Of a stretch of 64,000 bases of DNA, positions 1-6,682 are shown piece by piece (within the stretch, counting starts at the first letter, position 1; every line of letters begins with the position of its first letter). The stretch is taken from contig DYEC01000004.1 of NCBI GenBank assembly GCA_020725865.1, positions 1-64,000 of the forward strand. Reading direction: 5' to 3'. This stretch comes from Anaerolinea sp. GTDB lineage: Bacteria > Chloroflexota > Anaerolineae > Anaerolineales > Anaerolineaceae. Below the pieces are notes generated by a model, which ran no database searches, was not told the origin of the DNA, and saw only the letters and a list, made by a program, of their open reading frames with translations. The position numbers were made by a program, and so were the translations under genes.

Positions 1-1
1 C

Positions 2-280
2 ACGCGGTTCTCGGCGCAGGTGTACGTGCTGAAGAAGGAAGAAGGCGGGCGGCACAAGCCGTTCTTTCCTGGGTATCGGCCGCAGTTTTACATTCGGACG
101 ATGGATGTAACGGGGACGATCAAGCTGCCGGAAGGGGTAGAGATGGTAATGCCTGGGGACAACATCAACATGGAAGTAGAGTTGATAGTGCCGGTGGCGT
201 TGGAGCAGGGTTCGAAGTTTGCCATTCGGGAAGGCGGCTTGACGGTTGGAGCTGGTGTGATCACCCAAGTTTATGATTAG
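2..280 (+). CDS. tuf: Elongation factor Tu, C-terminal fragment
   Basis: This is the last ~92 codons of an EF-Tu gene that enters the window in frame at base 2; the start lies outside. The encoded domain III carries typical late EF-Tu motifs ([30 protein letters not shown]) and ends in TAG at 278-280. EF-Tu brings aminoacyl-tRNA to the ribosome as a GTP complex. It sits directly ahead of rpmG, tRNA-Trp, secE and nusG, a common bacterial arrangement. The fragment leans towards GGG, CGG and GCG codons more than its neighbours, as a highly expressed gene may. Confidence 0.95.
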   Translation, partial: TRFSAQVYVLKKEEGGRHKPFFPGYRPQFYIRTMDVTGTIKLPEGVEMVMPGDNINMEVELIVPVALEQGSKFAIREGGLTVGAGVITQVYD

Positions 281-324
281 TGTAGGAGTACTGGACTATA
301 TAAAAATGGTCCGATAGGTGAAAT

Positions 325-495
325 ATGGCATCGAAAAAGAAAGATATTCGCCCGGTGATTACGCTTGCTTGCACAGAGTGCAAGGAGCGCAATTACACAA
401 CTGAGAAAAACCGACGCAACGATCCTGGGCGCCTGGAATTTAATAAATACTGTCCGCGCTGTCGCAAGCATACTTTGCACCGCGAGACGAAGTAA
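325..495 (+). CDS. rpmG: 50S ribosomal protein L33
   Basis: A 56-residue basic protein with the L33 zinc-ribbon pattern: CTEC near residue 16 and CPRC near residue 43, followed by [10 protein letters not shown]33 is a small late-assembling protein of the large subunit. Because both cysteine pairs are present, this is the zinc-binding (C+) form. It follows tuf by 44 bp and precedes tRNA-Trp. The ATG start is preceded by GATAGGTG, a moderate ribosome binding site. Confidence 0.95.
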   Translation: MASKKKDIRPVITLACTECKERNYTTEKNRRNDPGRLEFNKYCPRCRKHTLHRETK

Positions 496-549
496 CGATG
501 AGTATCACGGGAGCCCATATTATGGTAAAATTGAATGGGTCTCCCATAC

Positions 550-623
550 AGGCCAGTAGCTCAATTTGGCAGAGCGCCTGTCTCCAAAACAGGAGGTTGT
601 GGGTTCGATTCCTGCCTGGCCTG
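550..623 (+). tRNA. trnW: tRNA-Trp (CCA)
   Basis: A 74-nt cloverleaf can be drawn by eye: acceptor AGGCCAG pairs with CTGGCCT and the discriminator base is G. The anticodon loop CTCCAAA has CCA at 584-586, and the T loop contains GGTTCGATT. The 3' CCA is not encoded. It lies between rpmG and secE, where many bacteria keep this tRNA. Confidence 0.95.
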
Positions 624-631
624 CTCTCAGG

Positions 632-660
632 ACAACGCCGTCTGTAGGGGCGGCGTTTTA
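632..660 (+). terminator. Hairpin with short T tract after tRNA-Trp
   Basis: AACGCCG (634-640) pairs with CGGCGTT (651-657) and is followed by TTTA. It probably ends or processes the tRNA transcript. The T tract is short, so readthrough into secE is likely. A second small stem, CCTGAC/GTCAGG (680-700), lies just ahead of the secE ribosome binding site. Confidence 0.55.
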
Positions 661-714
661 TGCGCATGAGAGAATTAAACCTGACCCTCTAGAAGTCAGG
701 ATAAGGAGTGAAGT

Positions 715-921
715 GTGACTGGAAAAAGCGAGAAAAAGCCCAATTTCTTAGTCCGCTGGTGGCGGGAAACCATTGGTGAACTTCGTAAGGTCACCTGGCC
801 CAGCTTGCCGGAAGCGCGCCGTTTGACCTACATTGTTTTGCTGGTCATGGCGATCATGAGCTTTTTGCTGGGATTGCTGGATTTTATCTTTTCCCGCGTA
901 ATCACTCTTATTCTGGCGTGA
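715..921 (+). CDS. secE: Preprotein translocase subunit SecE
   Basis: A 68-residue protein with the SecE layout: a charged N-terminus, the amphipathic motif WRETIGELRKVTWPS, and one C-terminal membrane span (about residues 38-65). SecE clamps SecY in the translocon. The start is GTG at 715, preceded by AAGGAG at 702-707. The gene is followed after 27 bp by nusG, the usual secE-nusG pair. Confidence 0.93.
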   Translation: MTGKSEKKPNFLVRWWRETIGELRKVTWPSLPEARRLTYIVLLVMAIMSFLLGLLDFIFSRVITLILA

Positions 922-948
922 TGGTGGGAAAATGGTGGCAGGCAGGTA

Positions 949-1683
949 ATGATGGTAATGGATGACAATTTTGACCAGGTTAACGATCAGGAGATGGCAA
1001 CACCCTCCCTGGAGAATAGGACCTCCGCTGATGTGGAAGGTGGCCTGGGCGCGTCGGACATTCCCGTAAAAGAGGGAGCCTCCATTCCTGCCGAACAACC
1101 TGCTGAAGAAACAGGAGAAAAAGTTCCTTCTGTAAAGGCATCTGGCGAAGAAACTGGCGATCAGCGCGCCTGGTACGTCATTCATTGTTATTCCGGCTAT
1201 GAGAACAAAGTGCGCCATAATCTGGAGCAACGCATTGAGACGATGGGGATGAAAGACAAAATCTTTGATGTGGTCATCCCCACACAGGAAGAAATAGAGG
1301 TCAAAGATGGCAAACGCCGCGTGGTAGAGCGCCATGTTTTTCCCGGCTATGTGCTGGTGAATATGATTTTGACAGAAGAATCATGGTATGTGGTGCGCAA
1401 TACACCGGGTGTGACCGGCTTTGTCGGCATGGGGACAACTCCGACACCTTTGCGTCCGGAAGAAGTGGCTCATATCCTGCGGCGCATGGAAGCCGAAGTG
1501 CCTCATATCAAGGTGACATTCAAAGTTGGTGAGCGTGTGCGCATCATTGATGGTCCGTTCAACGATTTTCGCGGCACGGTAGCTGAGATTGATATGGAGC
1601 GCACCAAGGTACGTGTAATGGTCAATTTCTTTGGGCGTGAAACACCTGTGGAATTGGATTTTTTGCAAGTTGAAAAGGCGTGA
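949..1683 (+). CDS. nusG: Transcription termination/antitermination factor NusG
   Basis: A 244-residue protein. The NGN domain starts near residue 74 (RAWYVIHCYSGYENKV) and the C-terminal KOW domain has VGERVRIIDGPFNDFRG. NusG binds RNA polymerase and links it to Rho or the ribosome. The first ~70 residues are an acidic, Glu/Pro-rich, apparently disordered extension absent from the ~180-residue E. coli protein. ATGs at 949, 952 and 958 are all possible starts; 949 is taken, but the exact start is uncertain. It lies in the secE-nusG-rplKAJL block. Confidence 0.92.
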   Translation: MMVMDDNFDQVNDQEMATPSLENRTSADVEGGLGASDIPVKEGASIPAEQPAEETGEKVPSVKASGEETGDQRAWYVIHCYSGYENKVRHNLEQRIETMGMKDKIFDVVIPTQEEIEVKDGKRRVVERHVFPGYVLVNMILTEESWYVVRNTPGVTGFVGMGTTPTPLRPEEVAHILRRMEAEVPHIKVTFKVGERVRIIDGPFNDFRGTVAEIDMERTKVRVMVNFFGRETPVELDFLQVEKA

Positions 1684-1709
1684 ACCGGGTCAGTTTGACC
1701 TGTGAGATC

Positions 1710-1746
1710 GTGGGAGGGTGCTCCCTAAACCACCCGCTAAAACCAC
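1710..1746 (+). promoter_or_regulatory. Structured element before rplK, likely L1 target
   Basis: An outer stem GTGG/CCAC (1710-1713 with 1743-1746) and an inner stem GGGTG/CACCC (1716-1720 with 1731-1735) are separated by an asymmetric loop: GA on the 5' side, GCTAAAA on the 3' side. The same layout recurs before rplA with a different inner stem. Ribosomal protein L1 is known to repress the L11-L1 operon by binding an mRNA mimic of its rRNA site; this element is a candidate (inference). Confidence 0.65.
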
Positions 1747-1762
1747 TCAGGAGTAGAAAACT

Positions 1763-2188
1763 GTGGCAAAAAAACTAAAAGCAATCGTCAAATTACAAAT
1801 TCCGGCTGGAAAAGCTAATCCAGCCCCGCCGATTGGTCCGGCGCTTGCCGGGCATGGCATCAATATTATGGCGTTCTGTAAGGAATATAACGCCCGCACA
1901 TCTAATCGTGTAGGTGAGATTGTTCCTGCAGAGATCACCATCTATACTGATGGTTCTTTTACCTTTGTCCTCAAGTCACCACCAGCTGCCGAACTGCTTA
2001 AGAAAGCTGCTGGAATCGAGAAGGGTTCTGGACAATCCAGTCGTGGCAAAGTTGGCAAGGTAACTCGTGCACAAATCCGTGAGATCGCTGAAATTAAGAT
2101 GAAAGACCTGAATGCGATTGATCTGGAGGGTGCCGTTCGCCAGATTGAAGGTACTGCCCGGAATATGGGTTTGGAAATAGTAGATTAA
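1763..2188 (+). CDS. rplK: 50S ribosomal protein L11
   Basis: A 141-residue protein with L11 hallmarks: [27 protein letters not shown] at the N-terminus, [11 protein letters not shown], and a C-terminal RNA-binding domain with [12 protein letters not shown] and EGTARNMG. It forms the base of the GTPase-associated stalk. The start is GTG at 1763, with AGGAG at 1749-1753 upstream. It is followed by rplA after 52 bp that hold a structured element. Confidence 0.96.
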   Translation: MAKKLKAIVKLQIPAGKANPAPPIGPALAGHGINIMAFCKEYNARTSNRVGEIVPAEITIYTDGSFTFVLKSPPAAELLKKAAGIEKGSGQSSRGKVGKVTRAQIREIAEIKMKDLNAIDLEGAVRQIEGTARNMGLEIVD

Positions 2189-2192
2189 GACT

Positions 2193-2228
2193 GTGGGAGG
2201 GCAGGCGAGCGCTGCCCGCTAACACCAC
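2193..2228 (+). promoter_or_regulatory. Second copy of the L1-type RNA element, before rplA
   Basis: The outer stem GTGG/CCAC (2193-2196 with 2225-2228), the 5' bulge GA and the 3' loop GCTAACA match the element at 1710-1746. The inner stem is GGGCAG/CTGCCC (2199-2204 with 2212-2217). The stem sequence changes while pairing is kept, which supports a real RNA structure. It ends a few bases before the AAGGAG of rplA, so ligand binding could block initiation. Confidence 0.65.
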
Positions 2229-2240
2229 AAAGGAGTACAA

Positions 2241-2960
2241 ATGCCGAAACACGGAAAGAAATACGAAGTTGCAAGACAAAAAATTGATCCAAGCAAGAAT
2301 TATTCCCCTCAAGAAGCTCTTTCGCTGGTCAAGGAAACCAGTTTCACCAACTTTGATGCTACGGTGGAAGTTCACCTGCGGACGGGATTAGACCCACGCC
2401 AGGCAGACCAGCAGGTGCGTGATGTGGTTGTCCTGCCGCATGGTCTGGGTAAGACAGTGCGTGTGCTGGTGTTTGCACAGGGAGAAGGCGTACAAAAAGC
2501 GGAGGAAGGCGGCGCTGACTACATCGCTGATAGTGATGAATGGATTACCAAAATCCAGAATGGCTGGACCGATTTCGATGTTGCTATTGCTACGCCGGAT
2601 ATGATGGGCAAAGTGGGACGACTCGGACGCATCCTTGGTCCGCGTGGACTGATGCCTAACCCCAAGGCCGGCACGGTGGTTCCGGCGGAAGACCTGCCGC
2701 GTGTCATTCGGGAAGCCAAAGCCGGGCGTGTAGAATTTCGTCTGGATAAAACCGCCAACCTGCACGTTCCCATTGGCAAAGTATCTTTTGATACACAAAA
2801 ACTTTATGAAAATATGGCAACCTTGATGGATGCAATCAAGAAAGCCAAACCAGCCGCCGCAAAGGGTGCGTATATCCGCCGCGTTACAGTAGCATCTACA
2901 ATGGGTCCTGGCGTTCGAGTAGATGTGAACCTTGCGCAAAACATGGAGGTTGGTGACTGA
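2241..2960 (+). CDS. rplA: 50S ribosomal protein L1
   Basis: A 239-residue protein with L1 motifs: the N-terminal [14 protein letters not shown], then [53 protein letters not shown] and a C-terminal TMGPGVRVD. It forms the mobile L1 stalk near the E site and, in many bacteria, represses its own operon. ATG at 2241 follows AAGGAG by 6 nt. Directly downstream lies the leader of rplJL. Confidence 0.96.
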   Translation: MPKHGKKYEVARQKIDPSKNYSPQEALSLVKETSFTNFDATVEVHLRTGLDPRQADQQVRDVVVLPHGLGKTVRVLVFAQGEGVQKAEEGGADYIADSDEWITKIQNGWTDFDVAIATPDMMGKVGRLGRILGPRGLMPNPKAGTVVPAEDLPRVIREAKAGRVEFRLDKTANLHVPIGKVSFDTQKLYENMATLMDAIKKAKPAAAKGAYIRRVTVASTMGPGVRVDVNLAQNMEVGD

Positions 2961-2984
2961 GGTAACTTAGGCAACCTTGACTTC

Positions 2985-3115
2985 ACCATTGAAAGCCGGT
3001 GCCGAAAAGGCTTAATATCCTGCCGAGGTGAGGACTTTCTAGATTGTAATCAGCCGCTTTTGTGGCGGGGTGAAAGTCTTTGCCTGGCAGTTGAAAGGCA
3101 AAGACTTTTATTTTT
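2985..3115 (+). promoter_or_regulatory. L10 leader with terminator/antiterminator switch
   Basis: The 179-bp gap before rplJ contains CTGCCGAGGTGAGGAC, typical of the L10(L12)4-binding leader. A perfect 12-bp hairpin, AAAGTCTTTGCC/GGCAAAGACTTT (3073-3084 with 3097-3108), is followed by TATTTTT and looks like an intrinsic terminator. Its 5' arm can instead pair with an upstream GACTTTC (3033-3039 with GAAAGTC 3072-3078). L10-dependent attenuation of rplJL is known in Bacillus; the same logic is inferred here. Confidence 0.8.
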
Positions 3116-3139
3116 GAAAAGGAAGGAGGTGAACGTTCA

Positions 3140-3670
3140 TTGGCATTCACAAAGAAACAGAAGACTGAAATGCTGGCTCAGTATGAGCAATGGTTGCGCG
3201 AGAGCAAAGCTGCCTTCATGCTAGAGTATTCCCGATTAACAGTTGCAGAAGTGAGCGCTCTGCGCGCCAAAGTTCGCGAAGTTGGTGGTCAGGCGCATGT
3301 CATCAAAAACACGTTGTTAGAACTTGCACTGGATCGCGCTGGTTTTGAACATAAGGGTCTGGAAGGCACTACATTAATCGGATTCACGGGTGAGGATGTT
3401 GCTGCTCTGGCGAAGGTGTTTAATGAAGCAACCAGAACATCAGAGACCCTCAAACTGAAGGGCGGATTCCTTGACCAGCGTTACATTAGTGCAGATGAGG
3501 TCAAGATGCTCGCCGAGTTGCCGCCATTGCCGGTGATGCGTGCTCAATTGCTGGGTGTGATTTCTGCCCCAGCGACCAAGCTGGCCCGCACTCTGGCTGA
3601 ACCTGCCCGCATGGTAGCCGCGGTTATCAAAGCGAAGTCGGAACAAGCTGCTCCTGCCGTTGCTGGCTAG
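3140..3670 (+). CDS. rplJ: 50S ribosomal protein L10
   Basis: A 176-residue protein that opens with FTKKQKTEMLAQYEQWL and contains AFMLEYSRLTVAEVSALR, HVIKNTLLELAL and a C-terminal alpha-helical spine for L7/L12 dimers. L10 anchors the stalk to L11 and the rRNA. The start is TTG at 3140, chosen because GGAAGGAGGT lies at 3121-3130. It is transcribed with rplL, 65 bp downstream, behind the L10 leader. Confidence 0.95.
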   Translation: MAFTKKQKTEMLAQYEQWLRESKAAFMLEYSRLTVAEVSALRAKVREVGGQAHVIKNTLLELALDRAGFEHKGLEGTTLIGFTGEDVAALAKVFNEATRTSETLKLKGGFLDQRYISADEVKMLAELPPLPVMRAQLLGVISAPATKLARTLAEPARMVAAVIKAKSEQAAPAVAG

Positions 3671-3735
3671 GTATGAAATTTTCTGAAAGACAACAATAAA
3701 CATACTACAAGAAATCTATTGAGGAGTAATAAGAA

Positions 3736-4119
3736 ATGGCTGATCTACAAAAATTGGTTGAAGAACTGAGCACGTTGAGCGTGCTGGAAGCTGCGGAACT
3801 GGTTAAGATGCTTGAGGAAAAGTGGGGCGTTTCTGCTGCTGCCCCCGTAGCAGTTGCGGCTGTTGCAGGGCCTGCCGCCGGCGCTGCTGCTGAACCGGTT
3901 GAAGAAAAGACCGAATTCGATGTGGTGCTCAAAGATGCCGGTCCTCGCAAGATTGAAACCATTAAGGTCATTCGTCAGCTTACCAATCTGGGTCTGGTCG
4001 AAGCCAAGAATATGGCAGAGACAGCCGGCGCTAAGGTTTTGACTGCAGTCAGCAAGGAAGCGGCCGCGGACGCCAAAGCCAAGCTGGAAGCGGCTGGTGC
4101 CGTTGTTGAAGTTGTTTAA
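3736..4119 (+). CDS. rplL: 50S ribosomal protein L7/L12
   Basis: A 127-residue acidic protein: an N-terminal dimerisation helix ([25 protein letters not shown]), an Ala/Pro-rich hinge of about residues 35-55, then the globular domain with [25 protein letters not shown] and LVEAKNMAE. It recruits translation factors to the ribosome. GAGGAG at 3720-3725 serves the ATG. A strong terminator follows. Confidence 0.96.
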   Translation: MADLQKLVEELSTLSVLEAAELVKMLEEKWGVSAAAPVAVAAVAGPAAGAAAEPVEEKTEFDVVLKDAGPRKIETIKVIRQLTNLGLVEAKNMAETAGAKVLTAVSKEAAADAKAKLEAAGAVVEVV

Positions 4120-4137
4120 TCTCTGAGAAAAGACAAT

Positions 4138-4176
4138 GAAAAAATCAGGGTGAATTAAGCCACCCTGATTTTTTGT
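4138..4176 (+). terminator. Intrinsic terminator after rplL
   Basis: AAAATCAGGGTG and CACCCTGATTTT form a long stem around GAATTAAGC, followed by a T run. The A-rich left flank makes it usable in both directions, so it can also end lexA transcripts arriving from the other strand. Confidence 0.9.
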
Positions 4177-4188
4177 TTGACTTGCATT

Positions 4189-4908
4189 TCAGGCTGCGAC
4201 GCTTTTCACCTGACGGATGACCATGACAACCTTGCCCATAATCCGTAGGCGCGAAGGGTCGTCAATGTATATCGGTTTCATGGTTGGGTTAGCCGGCTCT
4301 AGACGTACACGCTTGTTTTTGTCATCACGATAGAAATATTTGAGCGTGGTTTCGTTAGTATCATCCAGCCAGACGGCAACCATTTCACCATTGTGGGCTT
4401 CTTCTGCGCGTTTCATGATGACGATGTCGCCGTCGTTAATCATGGCGTCAATCATTGAATCGCCTTCCACCTCTAGCGCAAACAGTTCGCCCGGTTTTTC
4501 ACGCGCGGGTAGCAGACTGCGGGCAATATCCACGGTGCTTTCAGCGTCAAAGTAACTCAAATCTGAGGGAGGTACCGGGATGGGTTGACCTGCACGAATG
4601 CGACCAACCAGTGGCAAAGAAATCAACTCACCGATAGCATTTTGTGCTACCTCAACCATTCTGCTCCCGATCGAGCGCATTGGTTTTAGTATCTGGATAC
4701 TGCGCGAGGTATTCTGGTCGCGCCTGATATACTCCATGTTTTCAAGTTGTCTCAGATAGTAATCTACCAGCGAGGTGGATTTGACGTTAATGCTCTCGCC
4801 GATTTCCCGGATGGAGGGAGAATATCCCTTTGTTTCCTGAAAGCTGGTCAGAAATTGCATGATCTTTCGATGCCGTTCGCCTAATCCAGTAGTTTTTCGA
4901 GCCATCAT
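4189..4908 (-). CDS. lexA: LexA SOS repressor
   Basis: A 239-residue protein with an N-terminal winged-helix DNA-binding domain (residues ~10-70, SPSIREIGESI) and a C-terminal S24 self-cleavage domain. The scissile bond is Ala106-Gly107 (GRIRAGQPI), the nucleophile Ser151 (VEGDSMIDAMI) and the general base Lys190 (TTLKYF). RecA filaments trigger self-cleavage after DNA damage and release the SOS genes. The start follows AAGGAGAG. The promoter contains a LexA box, so the gene is autoregulated. Confidence 0.95.
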   Translation of the reverse strand: MMARKTTGLGERHRKIMQFLTSFQETKGYSPSIREIGESINVKSTSLVDYYLRQLENMEYIRRDQNTSRSIQILKPMRSIGSRMVEVAQNAIGELISLPLVGRIRAGQPIPVPPSDLSYFDAESTVDIARSLLPAREKPGELFALEVEGDSMIDAMINDGDIVIMKRAEEAHNGEMVAVWLDDTNETTLKYFYRDDKNKRVRLEPANPTMKPIYIDDPSRLRIMGKVVMVIRQVKSVAA

Positions 4909-4955
4909 TTTGTGCTCTCCTTTTTGGCGAATATTATTCGTTCATTTGTACTATT

Positions 4956-4984
4956 ACTATAACAGAACATTAGTTCTGTGTCAA
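4956..4984 (-). promoter_or_regulatory. lexA promoter with LexA box in the spacer
   Basis: Read on the minus strand: -35 TTGACA (4984-4979), a 17-bp spacer, -10 TATAGT (4961-4956). The spacer contains the palindrome CAGAACTAATGTTCTG (4978-4963), a GAAC-N4-GTTC box of the Gram-positive LexA type. Bound LexA would block RNA polymerase, giving classic feedback control. Confidence 0.9.
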
Positions 4985-5083
4985 GCGGGTTTTTGGGAAA
5001 AACTCTATACAACTCTCATACCATACCTTGTATCTTGCTTGTCAATCCCTGATAATATCCTGTCGATGATAAGAGGTATGCCA

Positions 5084-6334
5084 ATGAAAAACTCACGTCT
5101 TTTAACGATTTTCATTATAGTTTTTGTGGATTTATTGGGTTTCAGTTTAATCTTACCTTTGTTACCCTACTATGCAGAAGCATATGGAGCGACACCTTTG
5201 CTCATTGGCTTACTGGTAGCTTCTTATGCTGCTGCGCAGCTTATTGGCGCGCCTTTGTTGGGCCGCCTTTCAGATCGGTATGGACGTCGGCCGGTATTGC
5301 TGTTCTCTGTTGCTGGCACATGGGTGGGCTTTCTACTGCTTGCTTTTGCCGCACCGCTTGGCAACTTACTTGCAACTGTAATTGCTCCTCAATTTACCAG
5401 CACATGGATACTTGGGATACTTTTCCTCAGTCGTGTTTTGGACGGATTGACAGGCGGGAATATTACTGTTGCGCAGGCTTACATTGCTGATGTGACTGAT
5501 GAGAAGAACCGTGCAAAAGGGTTAGGGTTGATTGGTGCAGCCTTTGGTTTGGGGTTTATTGCCGGTCCAGCCATCGGTGGATTTCTCAGTCAGTGGGGGT
5601 ATCATGTTCCGGCTCTGGCGGCATCTACGATCTCACTCTTAAATTTGATTGCGATCTTTTTCTTTTTGTCGGAGTCTTTAACACACGAACGTCGGCAGGC
5701 TGCTCTGTTGCGTAAGCGTCCACCCTTCACTCTGAAAGCACTGGCGCAAGCGCTGAATCGCCCGCTGGTGGGACCTTTGTTGCATGTGCGATTTTTCTAT
5801 GGAATGGCTTTTGCCATGTTCCAAACTATCTTCTCATTGTATTGTCAGGCGATTGGCTTGAGCTCGCAAACAACCGGTTATCTGCTGGCTTATGTTGGAT
5901 TGCTCTCAGTGATTGTGCAAGGCGGTTTGATTGGGGTTTTGACACGCCGTTTTCGTGAGAACTGGTTGATTATCAGTGGTTTATGGTTGATGGCTGCTTC
6001 ACTTGTTGCCTGGGCTTTCACATCCGAACTTTGGCAACTGATTGTTATCATGATTCCAGTCGCGCTTTCTGGGGGAGTGTTGAACACTGTATTGCAAAGT
6101 GCGATCAGCAAATCCGTCAAACACGAGGAAGTGGGCGGCGTTTTGGGCATCGCTGCCTCACTTGAATCGGCTACGCGGGTAATTGCCCCTTCGATGGGTA
6201 GTTTTCTGTTGCAGGCTTTGGGAATCTGGGCGCCGGGGATCTTTAGTGCCGTGTTGATGGCATGGGCGGTTACCTTTGCTTACCGCCGCATCATTTTGCC
6301 GGCTAAACGTCATAAGATATTATCTGAAACATAA
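5084..6334 (+). CDS. MFS transporter, TetA-like drug efflux family
   Basis: A 416-residue protein with about 12 membrane spans. Loop 2-3 has the MFS signature GRLSDRYGRRPVLL, and helix 5 has a GLIGAAFGLGFIAGPAIGG-type motif as in drug/proton antiporters. The start is ATG 5084, 7 nt after AAGAGG; the reading frame stays open upstream into the lexA promoter, but that extension looks non-coding. The substrate cannot be told from sequence. It is followed by two tRNA-Ser genes on the other strand. Confidence 0.85.
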   Translation: MKNSRLLTIFIIVFVDLLGFSLILPLLPYYAEAYGATPLLIGLLVASYAAAQLIGAPLLGRLSDRYGRRPVLLFSVAGTWVGFLLLAFAAPLGNLLATVIAPQFTSTWILGILFLSRVLDGLTGGNITVAQAYIADVTDEKNRAKGLGLIGAAFGLGFIAGPAIGGFLSQWGYHVPALAASTISLLNLIAIFFFLSESLTHERRQAALLRKRPPFTLKALAQALNRPLVGPLLHVRFFYGMAFAMFQTIFSLYCQAIGLSSQTTGYLLAYVGLLSVIVQGGLIGVLTRRFRENWLIISGLWLMAASLVAWAFTSELWQLIVIMIPVALSGGVLNTVLQSAISKSVKHEEVGGVLGIAASLESATRVIAPSMGSFLLQALGIWAPGIFSAVLMAWAVTFAYRRIILPAKRHKILSET

Positions 6335-6337
6335 TAG

Positions 6338-6428
6338 CGGGGAGGGCGGGATTCGAACCCGCGGTCGAGGTTATAGCCCCGACAACCACTTAGCAGGCGG
6401 CCCCATTCGACCACTCTGGCACCTCCCC
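6338..6428 (-). tRNA. tRNA-Ser (GCT)
   Basis: A 91-nt class II tRNA on the minus strand: acceptor GGGGAGG pairs with CCTCCCC, discriminator G, anticodon loop CTGCTAA (anticodon GCT), and a long variable arm, as expected for serine. The T loop reads GGTTCGAATCC. CCA is not encoded. Confidence 0.93.
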
Positions 6429-6435
6429 AGCTCAG

Positions 6436-6520
6436 CGGAGGAAGTGGGATTCGAACCCACGGTGGGTTGCCCCACACCTGTTTTCAAGACAGGCGCCTTC
6501 AACCACTCGGCCATCCCTCC
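6436..6520 (-). tRNA. tRNA-Ser (TGA)
   Basis: An 85-nt class II tRNA on the minus strand, 7 bp from the other tRNA-Ser. Acceptor GGAGGGA pairs with TTCCTCC (one G-T), discriminator G, anticodon loop CTTGAAA (anticodon TGA), with a long variable arm. CCA is not encoded. The two serine tRNAs are probably one transcript. Confidence 0.93.
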
Positions 6521-6682
6521 AGAGGGATTCGTTTCCCAACGCAGTCCGATTGTATCATATTTGTGGACACTTCACAAGAAAAATTGAACCTGATGGTCGC
6601 TTACTTTCGCTTGCACCCTGCGGATTGTTTTGTGTTATAGTGATGGTAGCGTGGCGGCAAAGCGCCGCAGAAGGGAGGCAGG

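Noticed and set aside
277-667. Minus-strand frames over rpmG and tRNA-Trp
   Set aside because: They are antisense shadows of L33 and the tRNA with no ribosome binding site or recognisable product.
4859-5083. Longer N-terminus for the MFS transporter
   Set aside because: The open frame runs through the lexA promoter and operator; the ATG at 5084 has AAGAGG at proper spacing and begins at the first membrane span.
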